Origin: Spiroplasma phoeniceum P40
GTDB taxonomy: Bacteria > Bacillota_I > Bacilli_A > Mycoplasmatales > Mycoplasmataceae
Length of the DNA stretch: 64,000 nt
Direction: 5' to 3'
Assembly: GCF_003339775.1 (NCBI RefSeq)
Contig: NZ_CP031088.1
Span: 1,727,577 to 1,791,576 of the forward strand
A program made the translations under genes and the position numbers. The notes under the pieces were generated by a model that was given only the letters and a program-made list of their open reading frames with translations, ran no database searches and had not been told where the DNA came from. Shown piece after piece: positions 11,064 through 21,963 of the stretch. Position 1 is the stretch's first letter. Each line of letters begins with the position of its first letter.

Positions 11064-13724
11064 TTATCGTTTGATTAATTTACGAAATGCATCATATCCC
11101 AACAACATTAATAATGGAAGCACCATCATTCCTAATGATACTACAGTCATTTGTCAAGATAACAGTGGTGAGGTGTCAAATTTATGTTCTTTGGTTGTTG
11201 TTAAAAAAAATAAGTTTAAACCCGGTGTATAAACCATCAAAAAATTTAATACCAAGGCAATTACTGAAGCACCTAATAAATAATAATTAGTCTGAGGAAC
11301 ATTATATTGTGTTTTAATTCTATAATTTGGTAATTTAATTGCAAAAGCAAAAATTACTGGTGAACAAGCCATTACTAAGATTGTCGCAATTTTAGCATCT
11401 TCAATATTATGAAAAATATCTTTACCAATGAAAAATGTACCAATAACAGTAGCAGATGTTACAAAAGCTAAATATAAAATTGTAACTAAACTATTGGTAA
11501 AAAAAGTTTCTTTCTTACTTCGTGGTTTTTCTAGCATTAAGCCATCATCATTATTTCCTAAACCAATTGGAATTGACATTAATGTTTCAATGACTAAGTT
11601 AAATCATAAAATGTTAACAGAATCAAATGGTTTAATTTTAGTTGTAACTGAAATAATAATAAAAGCTAACACATTTGCTAATTGTGCAATACAAACAAAA
11701 GCAATAACCCGTTTAATTTTATGATACACATTCCGCCCTTCTTCAACACCACGAATAATTGTTGAAAAATTATCATCTTGTAAAATAATATTTGCAGCTT
11801 CTTTTGAAACATCTGTCCCTGTTATTCCCATTGCAACACCAATATCGGCTTTGCTTAAACTTGGAGCATCATTAACGCCATCACCTGTCATTGAAACAAC
11901 ATAGTTCATTGATTGCAAACACTCAACAATCCTTGTTTTATGATCAGGATTAACTCTTGCAAAAACTGATACATCACGTAGTTTTTCTTGTAACTTATGA
12001 TTATTCATATTATCAATTTGATGGCCAGATAAAACATTCGCTTCTGAAACTGCTAGACGTAATTCTTTAGCAATAGCTAAAGCAGTTGCTTTATGATCTC
12101 CAGTAATCATAATTACTCTAATTCCTGCTTCATGTGCCTTTCTAACTGCTTCAACCGCTTCTGGACGTGGTGGGTCAATCATTCCAACAGCACCTAAAAA
12201 AATTAAATTAGTCTCAATGTCTTGTTGATCTTTTTGCTTAAAAGCAAAAGCTAAAACCCGTAATTCTTGACTTGATAAATCTAATGCTTCCTCTTGGATT
12301 TCTTCCTTCATTTCTTCAGTTAATGGAACAATTTCATTATTTAAATAAATTCGATTACATTGCAGTAATAATTGGTCAAGAGCACCTTTTGTATAAACAA
12401 ATTCCTGTTTATTAACATGATTAACAGTTGACATTAATTTTCGATCAGAATCAAAGGGAACTTCTAAAACACGAAGATGTTTTTCACGATATTCTACTTC
12501 ACTAATTGTAAATATTCTTGTAAAATCAATTAAAGCAATTTCAGTTGGATCACCAATTTGTTCATTTTTTTGGTTAATAGCATTATTACATAAAGTTAGA
12601 CAATTAATAAAATGAAAAGTTGCCTTATTATTTTGGTTATAATTAAAATCATTTTCTTTAAGAATCTCATTATTGAAAATAATCTCTTTAACTGTCATTT
12701 TATTTTGAGTTAAAGTCCCTGTTTTATCTGAACAAATAACATTAACTGAACCTAATGTTTCAACCGCATCTAATTTTTTAACAATAACATTAACTTTTGT
12801 CATTCGTTTTACTGATAATGATAAAATAACTGACACAATAACAATTAAGGATTCTGGAATAACAGCAATTGCAATTGTAACTGCTGTCATTAAATTAATT
12901 GGTCAACTATTTTCATCAGTTAATAAAAAGAAAACAAAAACAAAGATTGCTAATAAAACCGCAAAAATACTAACAACTTTTGTTAATTTTGTTAAGCGTA
13001 ACTGTAATGGTGTCTTTTCTTGTTTTGTTTTAACAACCGCAGCAGCAATTTTTCCAATCTCACTATCAACAGCATTTGCAACAACAATCCCAGCTGCTCG
13101 ACCATTTGTAATAAAAGTTGACATAAAAGCCATATTAGTCTGTTCTGCTAACAATAATTTTTCTTTTAAAATTATTTCACCATTTTTTTCAACAGGAACT
13201 GATTCACCAGTTAATGCAGCTTCGTCAATTAACAAATTATTTGCTTCTAAAATGCGAATATCAGCTGGAATATATTTCCCTGCTTCTAAAATAACAATAT
13301 CACCTACAACTAATTCATCAACCAAAATTTCAAAAATTGCACCATCTCGTTTAACAATCGTTACTGGAATTGTCATTTTTTTTAAAGAATCAAGGGATTT
13401 TCTTGCTCTAATTTGTTCAATTGTTTGAATGAAGGCATTTAATAAAACGATACATAAAATTACAATAAAATCTATCACATAAATTCGATTATTAACAACT
13501 TTTTCAATAATAACCGAAGTAACTCCTGCAATAATTAAAATAAGAGATAATGGATTTAATAATGAAACTAAAAAAATTAAAATTCAATTTTTGTTTTTAG
13601 GTTTTGGTAATTCATTTTTCCCATTTTTAACTAATCTTTCTTTGGCTTGTTTTGAAGATAATCCAACATTAAAATTGCTTTTAAATTCCTGTTCTAATTC
13701 TTTATCTGATTTACTAAATCACAT
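11064..13724 (-). CDS. P-type (P2-like) cation-transporting ATPase
   Basis: 886 aa, one continuous frame once UGA is Trp. It has the actuator motif TGES (LTGESVPVEKNG), the phosphorylation motif CSDKTGTLTQNK, the nucleotide-domain motif KGALDQLL, the hinge TGDGVNDAPSL, and an N-terminal cation ATPase domain with M1-M2. The M4 ion-site motif is IPESL, close to the IPEGL of SERCA Ca2+ pumps. The M6 segment reads WFNLVIETL where SERCA has WVNLVTDGL, so the SERCA T799 and D800 positions become Ile and Glu. It should couple ATP hydrolysis to cation export at the plasma membrane. Ca2+ is the default guess, but the altered M6 site leaves the ion open. Start ATG 13724 gives MWFSKSDKELEQEF, the usual N-terminus. 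Confidence 0.93.
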
Positions 13725-14025
13725 TTTTTTATAATGCCCTCGCTTTCTAAAATTTATTATTTATTATTTAAAAATTTAATTTCATAGTTTTTACTTTACA
13801 TATGAATTATGTAAAATTAAGTGCAACAAATCTTTATTAATTAAATAATATAATAAAAATTACAAAAATCAACCATAAATTTAAAAAAAATAAAAATATT
13901 TTAATTTTTATTTTATTTTGTCCATATTTAAACACACTAAAAATAATTTATTAATTTTAATTAATAAATACATATTTTATTATTTTAATAACATATTTTA
14001 TAATTTAATATACATTTTTAAATAT
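13725..14025. other. AT-rich intergenic, IS30 flank
   Basis: No ORF. The part nearest the transposase (about 13920-14000) resembles, inverted, the DNA beyond the IS30 tail at 44307-44390 (shared TTTAAACACACTAAAA-like and TTAATTAATAAA-like tracts), so it is the insertion element's or virus's 3' flank. The rest is low-complexity A/T. Confidence 0.45.
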
Positions 14026-15003
14026 TTATTGTTTATATATTCTGCAAAAACATTTTTTAGCACTTATTCAATTTAAACACGGTCGGAGTTTATCATTTAT
14101 AACATTAACTACTCAATTTATTCTTTTCTGACTAACATTATTAAAATCAGTTCCCTTAGGAAATCAATATCTTAATTCACTATTCATATATTCAATTAAA
14201 GGTTTTTGTTGTGGTGAACCAGCATCACAAAAATACACTTATATTTCAGCAAATATTTCCATTTCTCGTCATTTGCTAAATTCTTTCCCTCTATCTGTTA
14301 TTATTCCTTTAATTTTTCCAATTAAATTATTATTTATAACAATTTATTTAAACTTTTTAAAAACTTCATTAGCAGTATGATTTTCTAATTTTATTGCAAA
14401 ATATTTTTTACTTGATTGTTCTACTAAAACTAAACAACTAGATTGATGGTTTTTTCCAACAACAGTATCCATTTCAAATCATCCAACATTAGAAACTTTA
14501 TTTTCAATATCTCAAATTGACCTAAAATCAGTTAATTTACCACGATTATCAGATTTTCCTTTTGTTTTATATTTTTTACCACGATGTCGCAAATTCTGTT
14601 TTAAAAAACCATAAAAACCTAAACGAATTCATTTATACAATGTTTTAACACAAACAGGAAATTTAACACCAAATTTTAAAAAATAACGATAAATAAATTC
14701 TCTCGGAGCATCACAATATTTATTAAGTCTAATTTTCATAAAATTAATCTGTTTTTCCGTAAATTTACATCTTTTATTATTCTTTTTTCTTTTCTTATTT
14801 TAATACATTTCATCTGACTTATAAGCACTATATTCTTTAATAGTTTTAAATCTCTTAATTTCTCGTAAAATAGTACTACGATGTCTATTCAAAAATTTAG
14901 CTATTGCAGAAATATTCTGTTTACCATTCTTTTTTAAAAACATTTTTGATAATAATAATTGTTCTAATTTAACTTTATCCATAAAACTTAAATGACTATA
15001 CAT
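14026..15003 (-). pseudogene. IS30-family transposase, plectrovirus-borne type
   Basis: ATG 15003 starts MYSHLSFMDKVKLEQLLLSK, an IS30 helix-turn-helix region with FLNRHRSTILREIKRF. The DDE core has WFEMDTVVGK (first Asp), ITDRGKEFSKW (second Asp) and YFCDAGSPQQKPLIEYMNSE (Glu in the final helix). In-frame TAA/TAG codons and a base loss before the tail break it: the end reads SAKKCFCRI where the copy at 44.2 kb has SAKEMFLQNI. IS30-type transposase genes are known in SpV1 plectrovirus genomes, which fits the viral genes next door. Confidence 0.8.
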
Positions 15004-15086
15004 AACACTTATATACCTTTCATTAAAAAAATAATTTATATATAATTTATATATGATAGTATCAATTATATATAAAACAATAAAAA

Positions 15087-15561
15087 GGAGCAATTGGATT
15101 AACCGCAACAAGCACAACAACATTAATCAGTTGTAATAAAGAAAATAATAATAAAAAAAGAAGAAGATAATAAACCATCACCAAAACCATCATATAATCC
15201 ACAACAACCACCAGAAGGTAGTAATTGAAAATTAATAAATTATTTAGATAAACCATTTAATGAAGTTGATAATAAATATTATTTTGTTATTTGAAGAGAA
15301 ACTATGGATAATAATTGAGGTGTTGATAAATTTAAAAATGATAAAGAAGAATTTAATATTAATACAATTGGTCTATTAAGAAAAGAAAAAGATGTTAATA
15401 ATAGAATTCAATTATGTTTTGGAAGACGTTATTGAAATGAACACACCGATAATTATATTAAAGGAGTTTATCGTTGAGATGGTATTGGTGAACCACAAAC
15501 ACCTACCATTGAAAAAAATACCGGTAAAATTACTGATTGAAAAGAACAAAAAGGAACTTAA
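15087..15561 (+). pseudogene. Lipoprotein leader fused to plectrovirus ORF1 segment
   Basis: The 5' end reads GAIGLTATSTTTLISCNKEN, a Spiroplasma lipobox (LISC) whose first residues and start codon are missing. One frame change at an A-run (about 15155) leads to a Pro-rich linker (KPSPKPSYNPQQPPEG) and then a segment nearly identical to the plectrovirus minor coat protein encoded on the other strand at 16.9-17.2 kb (WKLINYLDKPFNEVDNKYYF). It ends at TAA 15561 before a terminator. Probably a lipoprotein that picked up viral sequence, or a recombination scar. Confidence 0.6.
15222..15543. repeat. 322-bp inverted repeat, arm 1
   Basis: This segment is nearly identical, in inverted orientation, to 16924-17244; I count two clear substitutions (TGA/TAA near 15316, GAA/GAC near 15511). 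It lies in the lipoprotein-viral fusion; the other arm lies in the viral gene. Confidence 0.85.
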
Positions 15562-15581
15562 TAACAGTTCCTTTTTTATAT
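15550..15581. terminator. Bidirectional terminator
   Basis: AAAAAGGAACT and AGTTCCTTTTTT form an 11-bp stem with A and T runs on both sides. It ends the plus-strand fusion gene and overlaps the stop of the minus-strand viral gene. Confidence 0.8.
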
Positions 15582-17795
15582 TAATCGCACAAATTTCATA
15601 AAAATAATTAATAAAAAGATATTTGTTATTGTACTATACAATGCTGGATTAAATTTTCATACCTCAAATATTTGACTAAAAAAACTATATACTGTTTCAA
15701 AAACCTTACCAACACCACTCGCTAATTCATTAACTTGTTTAACTCCCGGAATAGTATTAACAATTCAAATCACAGCATTTTTAATATGAGCACCAAAATC
15801 TCATCAACCCTCTGGCGTTACATATTGCACTTGTCATCATTGTTTATCGGGGAACAACCCACCATTATTAATTTCTTGTCAATTATAAATCCCAAAATTA
15901 AAATCATAATATCGCTACATATCATTCTGTTTTTGTGCTTGCAATTCAAAAACATTATAACCGATTTTTTGTTCTTCAATTTTTTTATACTTTAAAGCAT
16001 ATTTATTTTGTAAATTACCGCCAAAAACATAACCCGAATTTAACTTAATATCATAATTATTAGCAACCGAAAAATCATAATTAAAAACACTACCATAATT
16101 ATTAATCGCATAAAACCTATTTTTAAATTCTGAATATAATTTAATATCTAATTGCTTATATTTATCCGAAAAATAAAAATATCGTGGGTAAATTTTAAAA
16201 CCATTATTTACTAATAAACCATATTTTTTATTATAACCTTGAACATAAGTGTTATTCTCTAAATCAAAAATCGTACGTAAATAATTAGTATAAAATTTCT
16301 GTGAAATCTTAAACATACTATTTAATAATTTATCAAATTGTAATTTATCGTTAATATTTTCACTTAATAAAATATTATTAAAATTTTGTAATTTCAACGC
16401 AAAAAAGTTAACTAAAACAGTATCATACTGTAAATTATCAATATATCCATTTTTAATAAACGAACTACGATTTTGAAACACTGGCACCAAAGCACTTGCA
16501 AAAAACGACTGTAAAAACTTAGATAAATCAAACTGACCGCTAAACTGTTGATAATACTTTAAATCTTCACTATTTAATGATGAATAAATTGAACCATTAA
16601 AATTAAAAACTTCACTAGTTCCCGTTCGCATAAAACTAAAATTAAAACTTAAATCATCATTATTAATATTATTTAATTCCAAACTACCGGAAATAATTAA
16701 ATTTGCTTCATCAACAGTCAAAATCATCCGATAAATTGCTTTTTTAATATTTTTAACATCTAACTTGTCAACCGTTTCAAAATCAAAAATTATCCGCTTT
16801 GTTCCAACCTTATTCGGATTTTCATAATCCGCACTACCACCTTGTTGAACTCTAATATTTTCCCGCAAAACAGAATATAAAGATAAACTAATAAATTCTT
16901 TTACACGATTTTGTTGATAACTATTTCAATCAGTAATTTTACCGGTATTTTTGTCAATGGTAGGTGTTTGTGGTTCACCAATACCATCTCAACGATAAAC
17001 TCCTTTAATATAATTATCGGTGTGTTCATTTCAATAACGTCTTCCAAAACATAATTGAATTCTATTATTAACATCTTTTTCTTTTCTTAATAGACCAATT
17101 GTATTAATATTAAATTCTTCTTTATCATTTTTAAATTTATCAACACCTTAATTATTATCCATAGTTTCTCTTCAAATAACAAAATAATATTTATTATCAA
17201 CTTCATTAAATGGTTTATCTAAATAATTTATTAATTTTCAATTATCTTGGTTTAACCCAACTCTTGGATAACGATTTTCTTTATAACGTTCAACATTTTC
17301 CACAATTTTTTTTAGATACATCAAACAACTTATATTTAACGGCAAAAGAATAAATAAAATCAGTTAAATCATCCAAAAAATTCTCCTTTTTAACATCATA
17401 AAATTTATCAATCATATACTGATTTTTTAAACTATGTCATTGTTGATAATAATTTAAAAATGTTCAACCAGGTTTATCATAAACAACTCCCGTGGAATAA
17501 CTATCTTGTAAAAAATCCAAATACCATTTATCATTAAACTATAATTTTTTTGATGTTTTTAAAGTTGTATTAATAAAATAATTTGTTTCCGACCAATTTT
17601 CAAAAAAACTACTGCGTAAAAACATTGTATTAATAAAATCAGTTTCATTAATACCTTTATCAGTACTACTCTTTCTTGTTTAAGCGTATATTGTTCCTCA
17701 TTTAACGGTCTAAACGCCGTTAAAGTAATAAATGGAATAACCAAACCTAAAAAAATTAAAATAAATACGGCAAATAAAGATAACGATTTTTTCAT
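15576..17795 (-). pseudogene. Plectrovirus adsorption/minor coat-like protein (ORF1 type)
   Basis: ATG 17795 starts a signal peptide (MKKSLSLFAVFILIFLGLVI). Frame changes near 17680 and a stop near 17535 precede a long region ending in FELQAQKQNDM. A TAG at 15915 then interrupts it, but the same frame continues (YYDFNFGIYNWQEINNGGLF ... GWWDFGAHIKNAVIWIVNTI) to a C-terminal membrane span and stop at 15576. A TAA replaces a Trp codon near 17153. The layout of signal peptide, large ectodomain and C-terminal anchor matches pIII-like proteins of filamentous phages. The gene at 56.8-58.2 kb is its homologue (IENAAIWIVNNLPG near the C-terminus). Confidence 0.7.
16924..17244. repeat. 322-bp inverted repeat, arm 2
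   Basis: Partner of 15222-15543. It encodes the conserved N-terminal part of the viral ectodomain (FGRRYWNEHTDNYIKGVYRW). Confidence 0.85.
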
Positions 17796-17806
17796 AAACT
17801 CAACTC

Positions 17807-18044
17807 CTAACTATAAAATGTTTTTGAAACAATAAACCCAACAATATATGAACTCGATATTGTTAACATTAACGGATGACTAAACAAAACTGCCATTCTG
17901 CCAAATAATCAAATCAACCAAGTATCAGAATTATATAAATCCATAATAATATTTTTTGCTGATGTAAATTGATTAATAATAACAGTAATAAAAACCAGTT
18001 CCAAATATCGCGATTGCCGCAACCAATAAAACTAATTTAATCAT
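17807..18044 (-). pseudogene. Plectrovirus small membrane protein, frameshifted
   Basis: ATG 18044 overlaps the upstream stop (TAATG). [18 protein letters not shown] is followed by a one-base shift into [20 protein letters not shown] and a second membrane span ending at TAG 17807. It occupies the same position as the intact 78-aa protein at 58242-58478 in the other prophage, between the ORF1-type gene and the basic-tailed protein. Likely a virion or assembly membrane protein. Confidence 0.6.
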
Positions 18045-18439
18045 TACTTTTTATCTCCTTTAAATTTAGTACTTCTAATATTTTTTGCTTGTTGTCTAAT
18101 ATTTTGTCGTTTAAGTTCTTTTTTAACTTGTTGCTTATTACTATTCTGATAAACATTTTTACCAATATTAATACCTTTTCGTACAGTTGACGAATATACT
18201 TGCGAAACACCATTATTAACTATTGAACCTAAATTGTTATATTGTGTTGATGTCCCGTGAATTGCATAAATCGATAACTTAATAACCATAAAAAAGACTA
18301 AAAAATAAGCAATCGATGTATTTGTAATCGGTAATTTTGTATTTCAAATTACATCAAAAATAAACAAAAATATATCAAAAACAAAACTAAAAATTTTGTC
18401 TCAATTACTATTATTATTTTCAACTAATAAATTAATCAT
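18044..18439 (-). CDS. Plectrovirus membrane protein with basic tail, 131 aa
   Basis: Open with UGA Trp codons from ATG 18439 (MINLLVENNN). One or two membrane spans (FSFVFDIFLFIFDVIW; AYFLVFFMVIKLSIYAI) precede a strongly basic tail with YQNSNKQQVKKELKRQNIRQ. The homologue at 58478-58843 shares this tail (YQNSNKQQVKREVKRQNVRQ). It overlaps the Zot-like gene upstream and the small gene downstream by a few nt, so translation is coupled. A membrane protein that binds ssDNA through the tail is plausible but inferred. Confidence 0.7.
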
Positions 18440-19318
18440 CTTTACCATTTCCTTTCTCTTTTTTAGGTTTTAAATTCTTTTTCAAAATATCAATATCAAA
18501 TAATTCCAATCGCTCTTTAACACTTAATTTTGTAATTTCCGACCAATAATATTCTTTTTTATCAATAATTTCATCATTCTTTAAATCACTCACAAATTTT
18601 AACCATTGACTATCATATTTATTGGCAAATTCAAGCGGAATAATTATTTTAAAAAACCGAATTCCTAACCCAACATCCGACTTATGTTTTGCTCTTTTAC
18701 CTTCTGCTGTTCGTTCTACTGATTTTGTTTTTCAAATTTCATAATCCGTTATATCTTGAAAAATACCAATTCGCATAATAAAGAAACGATTAAAAAATTA
18801 AACCCTTTCTTAATAACTGGTTTTTTCAATGAAATTGGAATAATAATTCCACTTGCTAACTGGCAAATATTATTTCAAATAATACCCTCACGCTGAGCAG
18901 TAAACAACGCACGATTACCAAAATGTCTCGCTAAAACAATTCACGGTATTTTACCACTATGAACTTTTTTCTCATCGTGAGGACTAGTTCCATCAATATA
19001 CAAATAACTTTCATCAAATAAAATAACACTATCATCGGGTGGGACTAGTTTTGTTCGATCGGTAAAATCTAAATTTTTAAATGTTAAAACTTTAACTTTA
19101 TCATCTTCTAACGGATAATTACTATAAATTTCATCTGTCAATAATTTCATAGTTTGCGATAAATAAGTTAAAAGCAATGTTTTACCGGTCCCTACCATTA
19201 AAGTTAAATATTCATTTTGAGTTAAATTTCAAGTTGTAATAGTTTCAACATTTGTTTTATCTATAAACAAAAAGACATGAATAAAAAACTCTTTTAATTT
19301 AATTCAATCATTTTGCAT
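18432..19318 (-). pseudogene. Zot-like P-loop assembly ATPase of plectrovirus, frameshifted
   Basis: ATG 19318 starts MQNDWIKLKEFF. Walker A reads GTGKTLLLTYLSQ and the Walker B-like strand is DSVILFDESYLYIDG, followed by HFGNRALFTAQR. This is the pI/Zot pattern of filamentous-phage morphogenesis proteins. Near 18790 the frame is lost at a T-run and resumes as RIGIFQDITDYEIWKTKSVE to TAA 18432. Pair: 58836-59844 in the other prophage. Confidence 0.75.
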
Positions 19319-19320
19319 AT

Positions 19321-19470
19321 TTAAAAACTCCACATTTTTTGAATAAGTTTAAAAAACATCCCAAAAAACAAAACGATAAATAACAAAAACGATATAAAAT
19401 ATAAAAACTAAGGGGCATTTGCACCAATAATATAAATAACAAATTGAACTCAATAATCATATAAACTCAT
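19321..19470 (-). pseudogene. Plectrovirus small membrane protein with internal stop
   Basis: MSLYDYWVQFVIYIIGANAP, then TAG, then a membrane span FLYFISFLLFIVLFFGMFF and TAA at 19321. The homologue at 60061-60216 reads through this point. It ends 2 nt before the Zot-like ATG. Confidence 0.5.
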
Positions 19471-19529
19471 TTAATTTAAATCTTTCAAATCATTAATTAA
19501 TTCTTGTTCTTTTTCAAAACTTAAATTTA

Positions 19530-19925
19530 TTAAATATTATTATTATTATTATTATTTGTTTTTACTTTTTGAGGTTCACTTGAAAATAATGCTTTTTTCA
19601 TTTTGGTAAAATAATTTTGTTTATATTGATTATATAAATTGATTAAGGCTGTTCCAGTTAAATATTTTCAAATATTTCGCTTTAAATTTTCATCATACTT
19701 TATAATAGGATAAGAATTATCATAAATCAAACCGATTGCTACTTGATCCGAATGTTTTTCACTCGGATAAATAAACTTATTATTCAATCAAAAACCAATA
19801 TGGCGATTATGATTGGGTAAATTAATAAAACTTGCTTTATCTGTTGTAAAAGGGATAAATTCCTTACTAATAAAATAATTTTCTACATTCTGATTTTTCT
19901 TAACAAAATTACTCAATTTTATCAT
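19530..19925 (-). CDS. Conserved plectrovirus protein, 131 aa
   Basis: The frame starts [20 protein letters not shown] and contains [20 protein letters not shown] and [20 protein letters not shown]. It ends in a run of Asn from an (AAT)n microsatellite (19535-19557), which cannot shift frame because the unit is three bases. AGGAG abuts the ATG at 19925 (AGGAGATG), too close for use, so the TTG eight bases on (spacing about 9) may be the real start. Two partial copies lie at 42846-43115 and 47132-47425. Function unknown; possibly a ssDNA-binding or packaging protein. Confidence 0.65.
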
Positions 19926-19990
19926 CTCCTAACTAAATATTTATGACCGCGTAAAATATTCGGTTGGTATAAAATTTCCAAAAACTAAGA

Positions 19991-20021
19991 AAAAGATAGA
20001 TATAAAATTCTATCTTTTTTA
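19991..20021. terminator. Terminator
   Basis: AAAAAGATAGA and TCTATCTTTTT form an 11-bp stem followed by T residues on the plus side and A/T on the minus side. It separates the minus-strand viral genes from the plus-strand block. Confidence 0.7.
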
Positions 20022-20034
20022 ATTAGGTTAAAAT

Positions 20035-20290
20035 TGTCGTTAACCTTGCTTAGTTTTAAAAAATAACAGCAAAACCAACCAAATAAAACTCTCCTATTTG
20101 GAAAGTCGTAAAACCAAGCAAGCGAGGATAAACAATATAGGGGTGGCCGTACCGCTACGACATAATGGAGGCAATTCTTTTAGGCAATATAAAAGAGTTA
20201 TTGTGGTTTGGGGATAAATCTTTAACCTGCAATCGTTCGTTAAAGGCTAAGTGTTCCACAATAAAAAAATTTAGAAATCTTACTATTTAT
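20035..20290 (+). other. Structured, relatively GC-rich non-coding segment
   Basis: No ORF, yet the base composition rises sharply. A 14-bp helix pairs 20045-20058 (CTTGCTTAGTTTTA) with 20109-20122 (one mismatch) and encloses a 7-bp hairpin CCAAATA/TATTTGG (20079-20101). Downstream is GGGGTGGCCGTACCGCTACG near 20140. It lies just upstream of the first gene of the plus-strand block and could be a leader RNA, an oriT or a viral origin. Confidence 0.5.
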
Positions 20291-20305
20291 AAGGAGGATT
20301 TGAAA

Positions 20306-20608
20306 GTGTCTTTAAAAGAACTCTGTTGAAAAGAGTTAAAAATTAAATTAGCAAATAAGACAGTATTAATTAATAAATGTCAGTGTTATATCAATGAGTA
20401 CTTTACAAAATTAACCAAAAACAAAAAAGGTGGCTGATATTGTAAAAAGTATGCTCGGCATTGTTTAGCAAGATTAGAATTTATTAACAAACAAAAAATA
20501 AGTTATAATCTTTATTTTTTGACTTTACAATGCAAAAATAATCACCAAATTATTAAAAAATTAATTTTTAAGAAAAATAAATGATGAATTATTAATATCA
20601 AAAATTAG
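20306..20608 (+). CDS. Hypothetical Cys-rich protein, 100 aa
   Basis: GTG 20306 sits 7 nt after a perfect AAGGAGG. The protein is basic and has CQC, then WYCKKYARHC and a later LQC, giving a possible zinc site. No family recognised. It opens the plus-strand ICE-like block. Confidence 0.6.
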
Positions 20609-20622
20609 AAAGGAGAAATTAT

Positions 20623-20775
20623 ATGTTTGAAAATAATATCAAAAATATAATTAGCGAGTTAATTAACGAGATTAAAACAACAACAGAAAACAATTTAAGC
20701 AATTTAGAACAAATTATGGAAGCTTTAATTGATAAAGTTAATAATATTGAAAATATTTTAAATCAAATACGATAA
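20623..20775 (+). CDS. Small helical protein, 50 aa
   Basis: AGGAG 9 nt before ATG 20623. MFENNIKNIISELINEIKTT leads into a heptad-like helix (NLSNLEQIMEALIDKVNNIE), suggesting a coiled coil. A strong terminator follows. Function unknown. Confidence 0.55.
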   Translation: MFENNIKNIISELINEIKTTTENNLSNLEQIMEALIDKVNNIENILNQIR

Positions 20776-20782
20776 AAAAAAT

Positions 20783-20820
20783 AAACCAACTATTTATTAA
20801 AATTAGTTGGTTTTTTATTT
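20783..20820 (+). terminator. Terminator
   Basis: AAACCAACTA and TAGTTGGTTT form a 10-bp stem followed by TTTTATTT, directly after the 50-aa gene. Confidence 0.8.
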
Positions 20821-20852
20821 TTGATAAATAAAAAAGAAAGGAGATAAAAATA

Positions 20853-20972
20853 ATGAGGAAAAGTTGTCCTAAATGTAGATCAAGAATAGATGGTGATAAT
20901 AAACATTTATGATGCACAAATGTTTATTGTATTTTTGCAAAAAACCCATATATTTTTAAAAAGAAAAAATAG
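20853..20972 (+). CDS. Zinc-ribbon microprotein, 39 aa
   Basis: GAAAGGAG before ATG 20853. MRKSCPKCRSRIDGDNKHLW then CTNVYC: two Cys pairs (CPKC and CxxxxC) of a treble-clef or zinc-ribbon type, with a basic tail. Function unknown. Confidence 0.55.
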
Positions 20973-21087
20973 ATAAATATGTTTGTTTGTGACTCTTATT
21001 TTATTTTGTTTTTTATTTAAGTTTTTAGATGATCGCTTAGTTATTTAAAATGTTGTGAAATATTAGAAAATTTGGAGAAAATTTAAT

Positions 21088-21300
21088 ATGTTTGATAAAA
21101 AGCAATATAAAGAATGAAACATATTATCAAAATATTTAAGTTGATATGAAATATTTAGATATTTTAAAAGAGTTTATGATTATAAAAATGAAGAACAATT
21201 AAATCAAAAACTTAATAATTATTTAAACAATTTACCAATTAAGGATATTGAAGAATATGAAAGAGAGATTTTAAATAATGACAATAACAGAATGAATTAA
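21088..21300 (+). CDS. Hypothetical protein, 70 aa
   Basis: TTGGAG before ATG 21088. Contains several Trp codons written UGA (YKEWNILSKYLSWYEIFRYF) and an acidic helix. The last 23 nt overlap the start of the next gene, so they are probably translationally coupled. Unknown family. Confidence 0.5.
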
Positions 21301-21541
21301 ATATGAAAAGTTAGAAAAAGAAAATCAAGTACTTAAAAACCAAATTGCTGAAAAAGATAAGGAAATTGAAAAACTAAAACAAGTACAATTATATAAAGAA
21401 GACTTTGTAATTTATAGTTTTGGATGTGAAGAGTGTAATTTAACTTACAGCTGTAAAAATAAATGTAAATTATTTTGAACTTTAAAAGACAATTTAAAAT
21501 ATGACAAATTACCTAGTAAGGAGGATAAAACATGTATTTAG
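21278..21541 (+). CDS. Coiled-coil plus Cys-cluster protein, 87 aa
   Basis: ATG 21278 lies inside the preceding gene. An N-terminal coiled coil (KLEKENQVLKNQIAEKDKEI) is followed by a Cys cluster CEECNLTYSCKNKC that should bind zinc. Its last 10 nt overlap the next start. Unknown family. Confidence 0.55.
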
Positions 21542-21870
21542 TTATAAAAGATTCAGATAATATAAAAGATCATTATAAAATAACGGATTTAATTTCAAAA
21601 AATACTGATCATGAAGAAAAAGAAAACTTTTGATATAAATTTGGTTTAGAACAATATTGAACAGAATATTGTTGTTCAAGTGGAACAATAGATAATATAA
21701 AAGATATTGATGAATATTTAGCCAAAAAGTTTAAAGAATTACAAGAAAAACCATGAAATGAAATTATAGAAAATTATGTTGAAGATAAATTTGGTTATAC
21801 AGTGATAAATAATTTATTTGATATTAATTGACAAAAAGAGTCAGACAAAAATATAGAACCGGTTCGTTAA
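21532..21870 (+). CDS. Hypothetical protein, 112 aa
   Basis: AAGGAGG 7 nt before ATG 21532. Acidic and Trp-rich (FWYKFGLEQYWTEYCCSSGT), no membrane span. Stop TAA 21870. No recognised motif; coupled to the preceding gene by overlap. Confidence 0.55.
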
Positions 21871-21963
21871 GAATTGGTTTTTTGGTTTAATTAATTATTT
21901 ATTTTTAACCTGCTATTAGATAGTAATTTTAGGAAAAATAAAATTAAAAGCAAAAAAAGTGAG

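Noticed and set aside
19535..19557. (AAT)n tract as a phase-variation switch
   Set aside because: Three-base units inside a coding frame change only the number of Asn residues and cannot switch the gene off.
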